Assembly: GCF_016863135.1 (NCBI RefSeq)
Contig: NZ_BOOH01000023.1
Span: forward strand, 186,001-250,000
Origin: Planobispora longispora
GTDB lineage: Bacteria > Actinomycetota > Actinomycetes > Streptosporangiales > Streptosporangiaceae
Direction of reading: 5' to 3'
DNA length: 64,000 bases
Made by a program: the position numbers and the translations under genes. Shown here piece after piece: positions 46,942-55,430 of the stretch. Every line of letters starts with the position of its first letter. Position 1 is the stretch's first letter. The notes under the pieces are model-generated. The model was not told the DNA's origin. It saw only the letters and a list, made by a program, of their open reading frames with translations, and did not search any database.

Positions 46942-46947
46942 AGCCTA
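46942..46947 (-). promoter_or_regulatory. -10 element of mshC
   Basis: TAGGCT (minus strand) ends 6 nt before the ATG. The spacing fits a leaderless mRNA. Confidence 0.4.
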
Positions 46948-47062
46948 TCCAGCAGACAGACCGCTCGGATCACCCCGGGGCGGTCGATATGAGGGCATTC
47001 ACCACAACCTCCGGACCGGCCCCCGTCATTCCGGCGGGAGACGGCCGGGGAAGGACCCCGCG

Positions 47063-47779
47063 TCAGCGGGGCAGGACGCGGTGGAAGGAGCCCGGGTCGC
47101 GGGGGGCGCCGGTGAAGTCGTAGCGGATCCCCGACGGGGTCAGGGCCAGCATGGTGACCGACAGGGAGGCGAAGACCCTCCCGTCGGGGAGTTCCCTGCG
47201 GATGACCATCGCCCGCGGGTCCTCGGGCGGCAGTCCCGCCCCGGTGGCCAGGAACGCCCACTCCTCCCAGGGGCCCTCGACCGTCAGGGGACGCGCGGCC
47301 TCGGCGAACAGGGGGCGGAAGAACGCCACCCGTTCGTTCTCCTCGCCTTCCTCCCAGCCGCTGTTGACGATCATGTGGGTGCCGGGCGGGAACTCCGTCA
47401 CCCGCAGGCCGGAGCCGTCCCAGCTCCACATGCGCGCTCCCCCGGCCTCGCCCAGGACGAGATGGAAGGGGTCGTAGCGGCTCAGGTCCAGATCGGGCAG
47501 GCGGCCCTGGGCCGCCGCCAGCAGCGGCAGATCGCCCCGGGAACGGCGGCGCCGCTCGTCGGCGAGCACGCCGTGGCCGTTGAGCAGCGCCCCGGCCCGC
47601 CCGGAGGCCGGGTCGACCGCCAGCCACGTCCCGCCCGCCTGCAGGTCGCGCCCGCCGACCAGGCCGGGCCAGTGCTCGTCCGGGGGGACCCACGGGCGGC
47701 CGGTGAACTCGTCGCGGACGCCGACCATGATCAGGGGTATCGCGGCGTCCGGTTCGACGCTGAGGGCAACCGTGCACAT
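47063..47779 (-). CDS. NRDE (TANGO2-like) family protein
   Basis: 238 aa. It begins with Met-Cys-Thr and has a variant of the family motif (GVRDEFTGRPWVPP; NRDE is VRDE here), followed by GGRDLQAGGTWLAVD, both typical of NRDE proteins. The N-terminal Cys and fold resemble Ntn hydrolases. Eukaryotic TANGO2 relates to heme and membrane homeostasis; the bacterial role is not settled. It begins 7 nt after TACCCT with no ribosome site, hence probably leaderless. It lies upstream of mshC in the same direction. Confidence 0.85.
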   Translation of the reverse strand: MCTVALSVEPDAAIPLIMVGVRDEFTGRPWVPPDEHWPGLVGGRDLQAGGTWLAVDPASGRAGALLNGHGVLADERRRRSRGDLPLLAAAQGRLPDLDLSRYDPFHLVLGEAGGARMWSWDGSGLRVTEFPPGTHMIVNSGWEEGEENERVAFFRPLFAEAARPLTVEGPWEEWAFLATGAGLPPEDPRAMVIRRELPDGRVFASLSVTMLALTPSGIRYDFTGAPRDPGSFHRVLPR

Positions 47780-47966
47780 GCCCGGCAGGGTACGCCCGGC
47801 CCGCGAGCGCCTCGCGGGAGGGGGCGCTCCCGGCGGCGGAGGGCGATCGGGGACGGGCGGGGATCGCGAGTCAGGGGTGTGATCGGGGATCGGGGGTCAG
47901 ATCAGGGGCCGAAGGTGACCAGGGGCCGAGGTCGGATCGGGATCCGGGGGTGATCGGGGGCCGGTG
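47780..47966. other. G-rich degenerate repeat spacer
   Basis: 187 bp with many imperfect copies of GATCGGGG/GGTCAGGG-type words, especially 47847-47960. There is no gene. The TACCCT at 47787-47792 (minus strand) is the likely -10 for the NRDE gene. Confidence 0.5.
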
Positions 47967-48728
47967 TCAGATGGGGGGCCAGGGGATGGCGGGCCAGTCC
48001 TGGGAGGGACGGGGATGCAGGCCGGTGTCGAGGAGCCGGCGGACCCGCGCCCAGGTCGCCTCGACCTCGGCCAGGGTGACGAGCTCCCGCAGGCGGCGGC
48101 CGAGGCGGCCGTGCTCCAGATCGCGTTCGAGGCGGGCCAGGACGTTCATGGCCTCTCTGGGCAGGGGCTTGCCCCGCCACTGCCACAGCACGGTGCGGAG
48201 TTTGTCCTCCGCGGAGAAGCAGACGCCGTGGTCGACTCCGTAGACGTGGCCGTCGGCGAGCGGGAGGAGGTGGCCGCCCTTGCGGTCGGCGTTGTTCACC
48301 ACGGCGTCGAAGACGGCCATCCGCCGCAGGGCGGGCTGGCGGCTGCGGATCAGGGCCATCAGATCGGCCTCGGGGTCGGCGTCGATCCACAGCTGGCACA
48401 TCCCGGGACCGAAGGGGCCGTCCCGGTAGACCGTCGGCGGGACGATCCGCCAGCCGGTCGCGACCGAGACCTCGAAGGCGGCGACCTCGCGGGCGGCGAG
48501 GGTGCCGTCGGGGAAGTCCCAGAGCGGACGTTCTCCCCGCACCGGCTTGTAGACGCAGGCCGCCGCGAGCCCGCCCAGCCGGACCGAGCAGTAGAGGGTC
48601 ATGTTCGTCGCCTCGACCAGCCTGCCCGCGACCTCGATGTGGCCCTCACTGAGCAGCCGCAGGGCAGCCTGGTCGTCCAGTCCCGTCGCGGGGACCGCAC
48701 TCAGCGTCGGATCGCTTTCCGCGCTCAT
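47967..48728 (-). CDS. SCO1664-family protein (PI3/4-kinase-like fold)
   Basis: 253 aa. It matches the conserved actinobacterial family with a phosphatidylinositol-kinase-like core: CVYKPVRGERPLWDFPDGTL (lysine strand), AVFDAVVNNADRKGGHLL (D-x(8)-N-like catalytic loop, NNADRKGGH) and VYGVDHGVCF (metal D). It may phosphorylate a protein or small molecule; nothing is proven. Its ATG overlaps the DUF3090 stop (ATGA), so the two are coupled. Confidence 0.85.
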   Translation of the reverse strand: MSAESDPTLSAVPATGLDDQAALRLLSEGHIEVAGRLVEATNMTLYCSVRLGGLAAACVYKPVRGERPLWDFPDGTLAAREVAAFEVSVATGWRIVPPTVYRDGPFGPGMCQLWIDADPEADLMALIRSRQPALRRMAVFDAVVNNADRKGGHLLPLADGHVYGVDHGVCFSAEDKLRTVLWQWRGKPLPREAMNVLARLERDLEHGRLGRRLRELVTLAEVEATWARVRRLLDTGLHPRPSQDWPAIPWPPI

Positions 48729-49294
48729 TCGCCTCCTTCAGCAGATGAAGCGCTCCTACCCCGGTAACCGTTGAGCCGCACGCAGATGTGCCCCTCGGCG
48801 TCGAGCGGTTGCCCGCACAGCGGGCACGGAGGGCGCCCGGCCGCGACGAGGGCCAGGGCACGCCTGCTGAAGGCCCTGGCCGCCGCGGGGCTGATGCGGA
48901 CCCTCAGCACCGCGCGCTCGGTGAGGGCCGGGGACTCGAACAGGTCGTCCGCCTCCGGAGCGATCTCCTCCGCCTCGATCACCACCTGGGAGGTGATGTC
49001 GTCCCAGGCGAGCGCCATCGTGCCGACCCGGAAGTCCTCGCTGATCGGCGTCTCGAGGGGAGCGGTGTCGGCGGGCCCCACGGGGACGGCGGGAACCTCG
49101 GCGCCGCCGCTGCGCACCACCTCGTCGAGCAGGTCGTCGAGACGGTCCGCGAGCGCGGCCACCTGGAACTTCTCCAGTCCGACGGTGGTGAGGCGGCCCT
49201 GCCCCCGCGCCTGCAGGAAGAAGGTCCGTGCCCCCGGCTGCCCCACGGCACCGGCGACGAACCTCTCGGGTGAGTCGTAGTCGAACACCGGCAT
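48725..49294 (-). CDS. DUF3090-family protein
   Basis: 189 aa. It begins PVFDYDSPERFVAGAVGQPG, typical of DUF3090, and ends with a zinc-knuckle-like CPLCGQPLDAEGHIC. The function is unknown. It lies 9 bp after the phosphomutase-like gene and overlaps the SCO1664-like gene by 4 bp. The stop codon of the previous gene is part of TAAGGT, which could serve either as -10 or, through AAGG, as a weak ribosome site. Confidence 0.87.
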   Translation of the reverse strand: MPVFDYDSPERFVAGAVGQPGARTFFLQARGQGRLTTVGLEKFQVAALADRLDDLLDEVVRSGGAEVPAVPVGPADTAPLETPISEDFRVGTMALAWDDITSQVVIEAEEIAPEADDLFESPALTERAVLRVRISPAAARAFSRRALALVAAGRPPCPLCGQPLDAEGHICVRLNGYRGRSASSAEGGE

Positions 49295-49303
49295 GTCCCG
49301 ACC

Positions 49304-50002
49304 TTACGTGGTCCCGGATCCGCCGCCGACAGCGGCGTCGCTCCCGGTGAGGTTTTCTCCCCCGTCCGCGTCCTCCGAACCCTCCGCAGGCCTCAGACCG
49401 GTAACGTCTCCGCCCATGTCGTTGAGCCTGAGGACGAAGGGGCGCATGGGGGTGTAGCGAATGACGGTGAGCGAGGCGGGATCAGCCGCTATGCGCTGAA
49501 AATGATCCAAATGGATCCCCATCGCGTCGGCCACGAGCGCCTTGATGAGATCCCCGTGGGTGCAGACGAGATAGACGGCCCGCGGCCCCAGGCGGTCGTT
49601 CCACTCGCGGACGGCGGTCACCGCGCGGTGCTGCACCGAGGACAGGGATTCTCCCCCGGGGAACGTCACCGCGCTCGGATGGTTCTGGACGACGGGCCAG
49701 AGGGGGTCCTTCGCCAGATCGGCGAGCCGGCGGCCGGTCCAGTCGCCGTAGCGGCACTCCCCGAAGCGGTCGTCGGTCAGCGGCTCCGCGTCGCGGCCCT
49801 CGGCGATCGCCGCGGCGGTCTCCCGGCAGCGTTCCAGCGGGCTCGAGATGATCGCGTCCAGCCTCAGCGGCGCCAGCCGCGCGGCGAGGGCTTTCGCCTG
49901 GGCCCGTCCCGCCTCGTTGAGATGGACACCGGGGGTCCAACCGGCCAGCACCGGACCGGTGAGCGGGGTCAGACCATGTCGTGCCAGGAGAAGCGTCGTC
50001 AC
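49304..50002 (-). CDS. Histidine phosphatase / phosphomutase, MSMEG_4193 family
   Basis: 232 aa. It has the phosphohistidine motif LLLARHGLTPLTG at the N-terminus, SPLERCRETAAAIAEG, the Glu in ECRYGDWTG, and the second His in VCTHGDLI. This is the phosphoglycerate-mutase-like branch; substrates are small phosphorylated compounds. GTG 50002 matches the family's start; an earlier GTG at 50026 exists. It is the first of the conserved three-gene set with DUF3090 and the SCO1664-like protein. Confidence 0.88.
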   Translation of the reverse strand: MTTLLLARHGLTPLTGPVLAGWTPGVHLNEAGRAQAKALAARLAPLRLDAIISSPLERCRETAAAIAEGRDAEPLTDDRFGECRYGDWTGRRLADLAKDPLWPVVQNHPSAVTFPGGESLSSVQHRAVTAVREWNDRLGPRAVYLVCTHGDLIKALVADAMGIHLDHFQRIAADPASLTVIRYTPMRPFVLRLNDMGGDVTGLRPAEGSEDADGGENLTGSDAAVGGGSGTT

Positions 50003-50067
50003 GGCACCAAGTCTTGCAGTGGTCACTCCCTCATTTTTAACCTCCCTGACGGTAATCTGGCCGGATC

Positions 50068-51012
50068 ATGGAGCATCGCTATGTCGGCCGGAGCGGCCTG
50101 TCGGTGTCCCGCCTCGGGCTGGGGACGATGACCTGGGGACGCGACACCGGCGCCGAGGAGGCCGCGGCGCAGCTTCGCGCCTTCGCCGAAGCCGGCGGCA
50201 CCCTCATCGACACCGCCGACGTCTACACGGCCGGGGAGGCCGAGCGGCTGCTGGGGCGGCTGATCCGCGACACGGTCCCGCGCTCGGAGCTGGTGCTGTC
50301 GACCAAGGCCGTGCTCACCCCGGCCGGACGGCGGCCGCGCGACGCCTCCAGGAAGCACCTGATATCCGCCATCGACGCCTCCCTGTCCCGCCTCGGGGTC
50401 AACGAGGTGGACCTGTGGCAGTTGCACGCCTTCGACCCGGACGTCCCGATCGAGGAGACCATGGCCGCGGTGGACGCCATCGTGTCCTCCGGCCGGGCGG
50501 CCTACGCCGGGGTCTGCGACTACACCGGCTGGCAGCTCGCCGCGGCGGCCGTCGGCCAGCTGGCGGTCCCCGGCCGGACGCCGCTCGTCGCCGCCCAGGT
50601 CGAGTACTCCCTGCTGGCCCGGGAGCCCGAGCGCGACCTGCTGCCCGCGGCCGAGCACGTCGGCGCCGGGGTGCTGGCCTGGTCGCCGCTGGGCCGGGGA
50701 GTGCTCACCGGTAAATACCGCACGGGCATCCCCGCCGACTCCCGGGCCGCGACCCCGCACTTCACCGACTTCGTCACGCCCTACCTGGACGAGCGGTGCC
50801 GCCGGGTCGTGGAGTCGGTGACGACCGCGGCCGAGGGCCTCGGCGTCTCACCGCTCTCGGTGGCGCTGTCGTGGGTCCGGGACCAGCCGGGGGTGGCGGC
50901 GGCCATCGTGGGGGCACGCACCCGCGGCCAGCTGGCCGGGATCCTCGAGACCGAAGACCTGACGCTGCCGGTGGCGATCCGGGAGGCCCTCGACGACGTG
51001 TCGGCGGACTGA
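50068..51012 (+). CDS. Aldo/keto reductase
   Basis: 314 aa TIM-barrel NADPH oxidoreductase. The catalytic tetrad is Asp48, Tyr53, Lys80 and His120 (LIDTADVY, STKA, WQLHAFD). It reduces aldehydes or ketones; the substrate is unknown. It is divergent from the phosphomutase-like gene. TAATCT at 50053-50058 is a likely -10, leaving only a few nucleotides before ATG. Confidence 0.92.
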   Translation: MEHRYVGRSGLSVSRLGLGTMTWGRDTGAEEAAAQLRAFAEAGGTLIDTADVYTAGEAERLLGRLIRDTVPRSELVLSTKAVLTPAGRRPRDASRKHLISAIDASLSRLGVNEVDLWQLHAFDPDVPIEETMAAVDAIVSSGRAAYAGVCDYTGWQLAAAAVGQLAVPGRTPLVAAQVEYSLLAREPERDLLPAAEHVGAGVLAWSPLGRGVLTGKYRTGIPADSRAATPHFTDFVTPYLDERCRRVVESVTTAAEGLGVSPLSVALSWVRDQPGVAAAIVGARTRGQLAGILETEDLTLPVAIREALDDVSAD

Positions 51013-51098
51013 TCCGCCGGTTCGGAATGAGCGGCGGAGCCCGGTGAATGAGAGCGGATTGTAATGGCCACGTGTGGATCTGCACCTAATAAGAGCAG

Positions 51099-51211
51099 AC
51101 CATATGGTCAGAAGGAATAAGAATTTTTCTCACGTGTCACTAGTCGATACCGAATCGCAACTTTCTGTGGAAAAGCCTGGCCTTCACACAAAACTGTCAT
51201 TCAGGTGACAG
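51099..51211 (+). promoter_or_regulatory. Two palindromes upstream of the secreted protein gene
   Basis: GACCATATGGTC (51099-51110) is a perfect 12-bp palindrome. CTGTCA-N6-TGACAG (51194-51211) is a perfect inverted repeat about 55 bp before the start. The region 51050-51210 is AT-rich, consistent with a regulated promoter. Confidence 0.5.
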
Positions 51212-51266
51212 GAGGGGTCAGCCGGGTAGCGGCGCGGTTCCGTCATTGATGTGCGGAGGGGGAAAG

Positions 51267-52127
51267 GTGCGATCTGTGATCTCAGCCGGCGCGCTGGCAC
51301 TGGCCCTGGGGGGAGGCGTCCCCGCTGCGGGGGCCGCGGGCGCGGCCCAGCTGGACGACTGCCGGCAGGGGAACGGGCTGCTGGGCGGGATCACCAGCGA
51401 GGTCTGCAAGGCCGTGGACACCGTCACCGACGCCGTGGACGAGCTGACCTCCGATTCCCTGAGCCCGGTGACGGAGAGCGTGGACGACGCCGCGGACACG
51501 ACGCTGGGAGGCGTCGGCGAGGCCGTCCCCACCAAGAAGCCGAGCGCCACCGCGGCCCCCTCCGCGACGTCCTCGCCCCGTTCCACCGCCACCGAGGAGT
51601 CCCGGAAGAAGGGCCTGCTGCCCACGGTCCTCAGCACCTGCCTCCCCCTGGTCGCCTCGCCCGAGTGCGGCGCCGAGGAGGCGCCGGCGGCCCAGAAGCC
51701 GCGGCCGTCCGCCTCGCCCCGTCCCTCCCGGAGCGCCGACCCCGGGAAAGACGCCGGGCGGAGCGGTTCGGAGGAGGACGAGAACCCGGTGGCGGCCCCG
51801 CCCTCCGAACCTCCGCACCGGCCGGAGACCCGGATGCACACCACGGAGGTCAGCGACCCGGTGATCCCCGAGCCGGCCGTGGTCGACATCGAGGCGCCCC
51901 GGCTGGACCCGCTCTGGCCGGGGCCGCTCCTGGAGGAGGTCCAGCGGCGGCTGCCGGGCAGGCAGACCGTCACGGCGACCCGCCGGTCCGACCCGCTGGG
52001 CACCGCCCTCACCACCACCCTGCTGGTGGCGGCGATCCTCGCCGTGCGCATGATGTACGCCAAACGGGGCACCGAGGAGTCGATCCCGCTCGAACCGGTC
52101 CGGGTGGGCCGGCACCGCACGGCGTAG
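51267..52127 (+). CDS. Secreted, membrane-anchored protein of unknown function
   Basis: About 286 aa. A signal peptide (RSVISAGALALALGGGVPAAG) precedes a Cys-containing segment (LDDCRQ ... SEVCKAV, and LSTCLPLVASPECG), a Pro/Ser/Arg-rich linker, and a C-terminal transmembrane helix (TTTLLVAAILAVRMMYA) with a basic tail. The protein should sit outside with its end in the membrane. Two likely disulfide pairs are seen. GTG 51267 follows GGAGGGGGAAAG; earlier ATGs at 51246 and 51249 are also in frame. I do not recognise a family. Confidence 0.7.
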   Translation: MRSVISAGALALALGGGVPAAGAAGAAQLDDCRQGNGLLGGITSEVCKAVDTVTDAVDELTSDSLSPVTESVDDAADTTLGGVGEAVPTKKPSATAAPSATSSPRSTATEESRKKGLLPTVLSTCLPLVASPECGAEEAPAAQKPRPSASPRPSRSADPGKDAGRSGSEEDENPVAAPPSEPPHRPETRMHTTEVSDPVIPEPAVVDIEAPRLDPLWPGPLLEEVQRRLPGRQTVTATRRSDPLGTALTTTLLVAAILAVRMMYAKRGTEESIPLEPVRVGRHRTA

Positions 52128-52212
52128 CGGCAGGCCGGCGCCGTACGGAATGAACCGTACGGAACGGGCGCCGTACGGGACGGCGGCCCGGAGCGCCCGG
52201 GCCGCCCGGGCG

Positions 52213-52977
52213 TCAGGCGCCGATGGCGTGCACACCGCCGTCGACGTGCACGATCTCCCCGGTCGTGGCCGGGAACCAGTCCGACATCAGCGCGAGGCAG
52301 GCCTTGGCCGCGGGCACGGTGTCGGCCAGGTCCCAGCCGAGCGGCGCCTTCTCCGGCCAGCTGTCCTCGAACTCCTGGAAGCCGGGGATGCTCTTGGCCG
52401 CCATCGTGCGCAGCGGGCCGGCCGCCACCAGGTTCACCCGGATGCCGTGCTTGCCGAGATCGCGGGCCAGATAGCGGGCGCAGGACTCCAGGCCCGCCTT
52501 GGCCACGCCCATCCAGTCGTAGACCGGCCAGGCCTTGGTCGCGTCGAAGTCGAGGCCGACGACCGCGCCGCCCTCCTTCATCAGGGGCAGGCAGGCGACG
52601 GCCAGCGACTTGAACGAGTAGGTCGAGATGTGCAGGGCGGTGGCGACGTCCTCCCACGGCGTGTTCAGGAAGTTGCCGCCGAGGCAGCTCTGCGGGGCGA
52701 AGCCGATGGAGTGCACCACGCCGTCGAGGCCGTCCAGGTGCTCGCCGACCCGGTCGGCCAGCGAGTCCAGGTGGGCGGTGTCCTGCACGTCCAGTTCGAT
52801 CACCGGAGGCGGCTCGGGGAGCCGCTTGGCGATGCGCTCGACCAGGCTGAGCCGGCCGTAGCCGGTCAGCACGACCGTGGCGCCCTCCTCCTGGGCCAGC
52901 TTGGCCACCGAGAAGGCGATCGAGGCGTCGGTCAGGACACCGGTGACCAGGAGTCGCTTGCCTTCGAGAATTCCCAT
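52213..52977 (-). CDS. Enoyl-ACP reductase (FabI/InhA type)
   Basis: 254 aa SDR-fold enzyme: NAD site LLVTGVLTDASIAFSVAKLA, SIGFAPQ, and the catalytic Tyr and Lys in VYDWMGVAKAGLES (Y-x6-K), the InhA/FabI spacing. It reduces enoyl-ACP to acyl-ACP in type II fatty acid synthesis. ATG 52977 is chosen (GGGAG before it); ATG 52980 is adjacent. It lies downstream of fabG, the same order as mabA-inhA. Confidence 0.95.
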   Translation of the reverse strand: MGILEGKRLLVTGVLTDASIAFSVAKLAQEEGATVVLTGYGRLSLVERIAKRLPEPPPVIELDVQDTAHLDSLADRVGEHLDGLDGVVHSIGFAPQSCLGGNFLNTPWEDVATALHISTYSFKSLAVACLPLMKEGGAVVGLDFDATKAWPVYDWMGVAKAGLESCARYLARDLGKHGIRVNLVAAGPLRTMAAKSIPGFQEFEDSWPEKAPLGWDLADTVPAAKACLALMSDWFPATTGEIVHVDGGVHAIGA

Positions 52978-53100
52978 CATGCTCCCTGGAGTGTGTCCGC
53001 CGGGGGAACCGCCTCCCCGGTGCGGTCTTGCGTGTGGGACGGCCGGGACACGGCCGCCGCCTTCCTCATGACGTCACGACGTCACGACGTCGTCCTCATG

Positions 53101-53130
53101 GTCCCGCCGCCTTCCTCGCGGCGGCGGGAC
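53101..53130 (-). terminator. Hairpin between fabG and the enoyl reductase gene
   Basis: GTCCCGCCGCC and GGCGGCGGGAC pair perfectly (11 bp, 8-nt loop) 18 nt after the fabG stop. An ACGTCACG repeat (53066-53092) lies further on. It may attenuate or partly end the transcript. Confidence 0.55.
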
Positions 53131-53148
53131 GGGTTCCCGCCGGGACGC

Positions 53149-53853
53149 TCAGTGCCCCATGCCCAGGCCGCCGTCCACCGGGATCACGGCGCCGGTGATG
53201 TAGGCGGCGTCCGGGCCCGCCACGAACGCGACCACCTTCGCGATCTCCTCGGGGGCGGCCTGCCGGCCCAGCGGGATGTTCTTGCGGATCTGCTCCTGGT
53301 AGGCCTCGTCCAGCGCGGCCGTCATGTCCGTCTCCACGAAACCGGGGGCGACGACGTTCACGGTGATGCCGCGCGAGCCCAGCTCGCGGGCCGCCGAGCG
53401 GGCGAAGCCGATCATGCCGGCCTTGGAGGCGGCGTAGTTGGTCTGCCCGGCCGAGCCGAGCATCGCCACCACCGAGGAGATGAGCACGATCCGGCCGCGC
53501 TTGAGCCGCAGCATGCCGCGCGTGGCGCGCTTGGCCACCCGGTAGGCGCCGGTCAGGTTGGCGTCGATGACGTCGGTGAAGGTCTCCTCCTTCATCATCG
53601 GCAGCAGCGTGTCCTTGGTGATGCCGGCGTTGGCCACGAGCACCTCGACCGGGCCGTGCTCGGCCTCGACCTTTTCGAACGCGGCGTCGACGTCGGCCGT
53701 GCTGGTCACATCGCAGCGCACGCCGAACAGGCCCTCGGGGGGCTCGCCGGATCGGTAGGTCACGGCGACGGCGTCACCGGCCTGGGCGAGTTCGCGGGCG
53801 ATCGCGAGGCCGATGCCGCGATTGCCGCCGGTTACGAGAACAGAACGGGACAT
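53149..53853 (-). CDS. fabG: 3-oxoacyl-ACP reductase
   Basis: 234 aa SDR enzyme: NADPH site VTGGNRGIGLAIA, Ser and Tyr-x3-Lys in ISSVVAMLGSAGQTNYAASK, and a C-terminal VDGGLGMGH. It reduces beta-ketoacyl-ACP. ATG 53853 fits the family (SRSVLVTGG) and lies 7 nt after TAGCGT; no ribosome site is seen, so it is probably leaderless. The enoyl reductase follows. Confidence 0.94.
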   Translation of the reverse strand: MSRSVLVTGGNRGIGLAIARELAQAGDAVAVTYRSGEPPEGLFGVRCDVTSTADVDAAFEKVEAEHGPVEVLVANAGITKDTLLPMMKEETFTDVIDANLTGAYRVAKRATRGMLRLKRGRIVLISSVVAMLGSAGQTNYAASKAGMIGFARSAARELGSRGITVNVVAPGFVETDMTAALDEAYQEQIRKNIPLGRQAAPEEIAKVVAFVAGPDAAYITGAVIPVDGGLGMGH

Positions 53854-53860
53854 GGAGCCG

Positions 53861-53923
53861 ACGCTATCGGCTACCCGGCGGTACACGTCTTGTCCGTGAG
53901 GGACAAGATCACAGGGTTAGGAT
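53861..53923. promoter_or_regulatory. Divergent fabG / tldD promoter region with inverted repeat
   Basis: TAGCGT (53861-53866, minus) is the fabG -10 and TAGGAT (53918-53923, plus) the tldD -10; each lies 7 nt from its start codon. Between them CTTGTCC (53889-53895) and GGACAAG (53901-53907) form a perfect inverted repeat with a 5-bp spacer, where -35 contacts of both promoters should fall. Confidence 0.55.
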
Positions 53924-53930
53924 CGTTGAC

Positions 53931-55430
53931 ATGCGCCAGATCGATTCCGACTTCCTCGCCCTGCCCATGAGGCGGATGGCGGACGCGGCCCTGCAGCGTG
54001 CCCGAGACCTCGGTGCCGAGCATGCCGATTTCCGGCTGGAGCGCGTCCGCGCCGAGACCCTGCGTCTGTCGGACGCCAGGCTGGAGGGCTCCATCGACGC
54101 CGACGACCTCGGCTACGCCGTACGGGTCGTCAAGGACGGCACCTGGGGCTTCGCCGCCGGCATCGAGCTCACCCCCGAGGCGGCCGCGCGCGTGGCCGAG
54201 CAGGCCGTGGAGGTCGCCGTCGTCTCCGCGGCGGTCAACCGCGAGCGCATCGAGCTCGCGCCCGAGCCGGTCCACTCCGACGTCACCTGGGTGTCGTCCT
54301 ACGAGGTCGACCCGTTCGACGTGCCGCTGCCCGACAAGGTCGCGCTGCTGGCCGACTGGTCGGCGGGCCTGCTGAAGGACCCGCGCGTGGACCACGTCCA
54401 GGCCTCGCTGATGCAGGTCAAGGAGCAGAAGTTCTACGCCGACACGGCCGGCACCTCCACCACCCAGCAGCGGGTGCGCCTGCACCCGGAGCTGGAGGTC
54501 ATGCGGGTGGAGGTCGGGCTCTACGACTCGATGCGCACGATCGCCCCGCCGGTCGGCCGCGGGTACGAATACCTCACCGGCACCGGCTGGGACTTCCCCG
54601 CCGAGCTCGCGACCCTGCCCGAGCTGCTGGCGGAGAAGCTCAAGGCCCCCTCCGTCGAGGCGGGCGTCTACGATCTGGTCGTCGACCCGTCCAACCTCTG
54701 GCTGACGATCCACGAGTCGATCGGGCACGCCACCGAGCTGGACCGCGCCCTCGGCTACGAGGCGGCCTACGCCGGGACCAGCTTCGCCACCTTCGACCAG
54801 CTGGGCAGCCTGGTGTACGGCTCGCCGGCGATGAACGTGACCGGCGACCGCACGGTCGAGCACGGCCTGGCCACCATCGGCTACGACGACGAGGGCGTGG
54901 CCACCCGGGAGTTCGACATCGTCTCCGGCGGCATCCTGACCGGCTACCAGCTCGACCGGCGCATGGCCCTGATGAAGGGCCTGGGCGCGTCCAACGGCTG
55001 CGCCTTCGCCGACTCCCCCGGGCACATGCCGATCCAGCGCATGGCCAACGTCTCGCTCCGGCCCGCCCCCGACGGCCCCTCCACCGAGGGGCTCATCTCC
55101 GGCGTGGAGCGCGGCGTCTACATCGTGGGCGACAAGAGCTGGTCCATCGACATGCAGCGCTACAACTTCCAGTTCACCGGCCAGCGGTTCTACCGCATCG
55201 AGAACGGCCGCCTGGCCGGGCAGCTGCGCGACGTCGCCTACCAGGCGACCACGACCGACTTCTGGCGCTCGATGGAAGCCGTCGGCGGCCCCCGGACCTA
55301 CGTGCTGGGCGGCGCGTTCAACTGCGGCAAGGGCCAGCCCGGCCAGGTCGCCCCGGTCAGCCACGGCTGCCCGTCGGCGCTCTTCCGCGGCGTCCGCGTC
55401 CTCAACACCGTTCAGGAGGGTGGGAAGTAG
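53931..55430 (+). CDS. tldD: TldD-family metallopeptidase
   Basis: 499 aa. The active-site motif HESIGHATELD (HExxxH, near residue 261) and the conserved NCGKGQP near the end identify TldD. With TldE it forms a heterodimeric zinc protease that degrades unfolded peptides and, in E. coli, matures microcin B17. Start ATG 53931; an AGGA 8 nt upstream may alternatively act as ribosome site. It is followed directly by tldE. Confidence 0.94.
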   Translation: MRQIDSDFLALPMRRMADAALQRARDLGAEHADFRLERVRAETLRLSDARLEGSIDADDLGYAVRVVKDGTWGFAAGIELTPEAAARVAEQAVEVAVVSAAVNRERIELAPEPVHSDVTWVSSYEVDPFDVPLPDKVALLADWSAGLLKDPRVDHVQASLMQVKEQKFYADTAGTSTTQQRVRLHPELEVMRVEVGLYDSMRTIAPPVGRGYEYLTGTGWDFPAELATLPELLAEKLKAPSVEAGVYDLVVDPSNLWLTIHESIGHATELDRALGYEAAYAGTSFATFDQLGSLVYGSPAMNVTGDRTVEHGLATIGYDDEGVATREFDIVSGGILTGYQLDRRMALMKGLGASNGCAFADSPGHMPIQRMANVSLRPAPDGPSTEGLISGVERGVYIVGDKSWSIDMQRYNFQFTGQRFYRIENGRLAGQLRDVAYQATTTDFWRSMEAVGGPRTYVLGGAFNCGKGQPGQVAPVSHGCPSALFRGVRVLNTVQEGGK

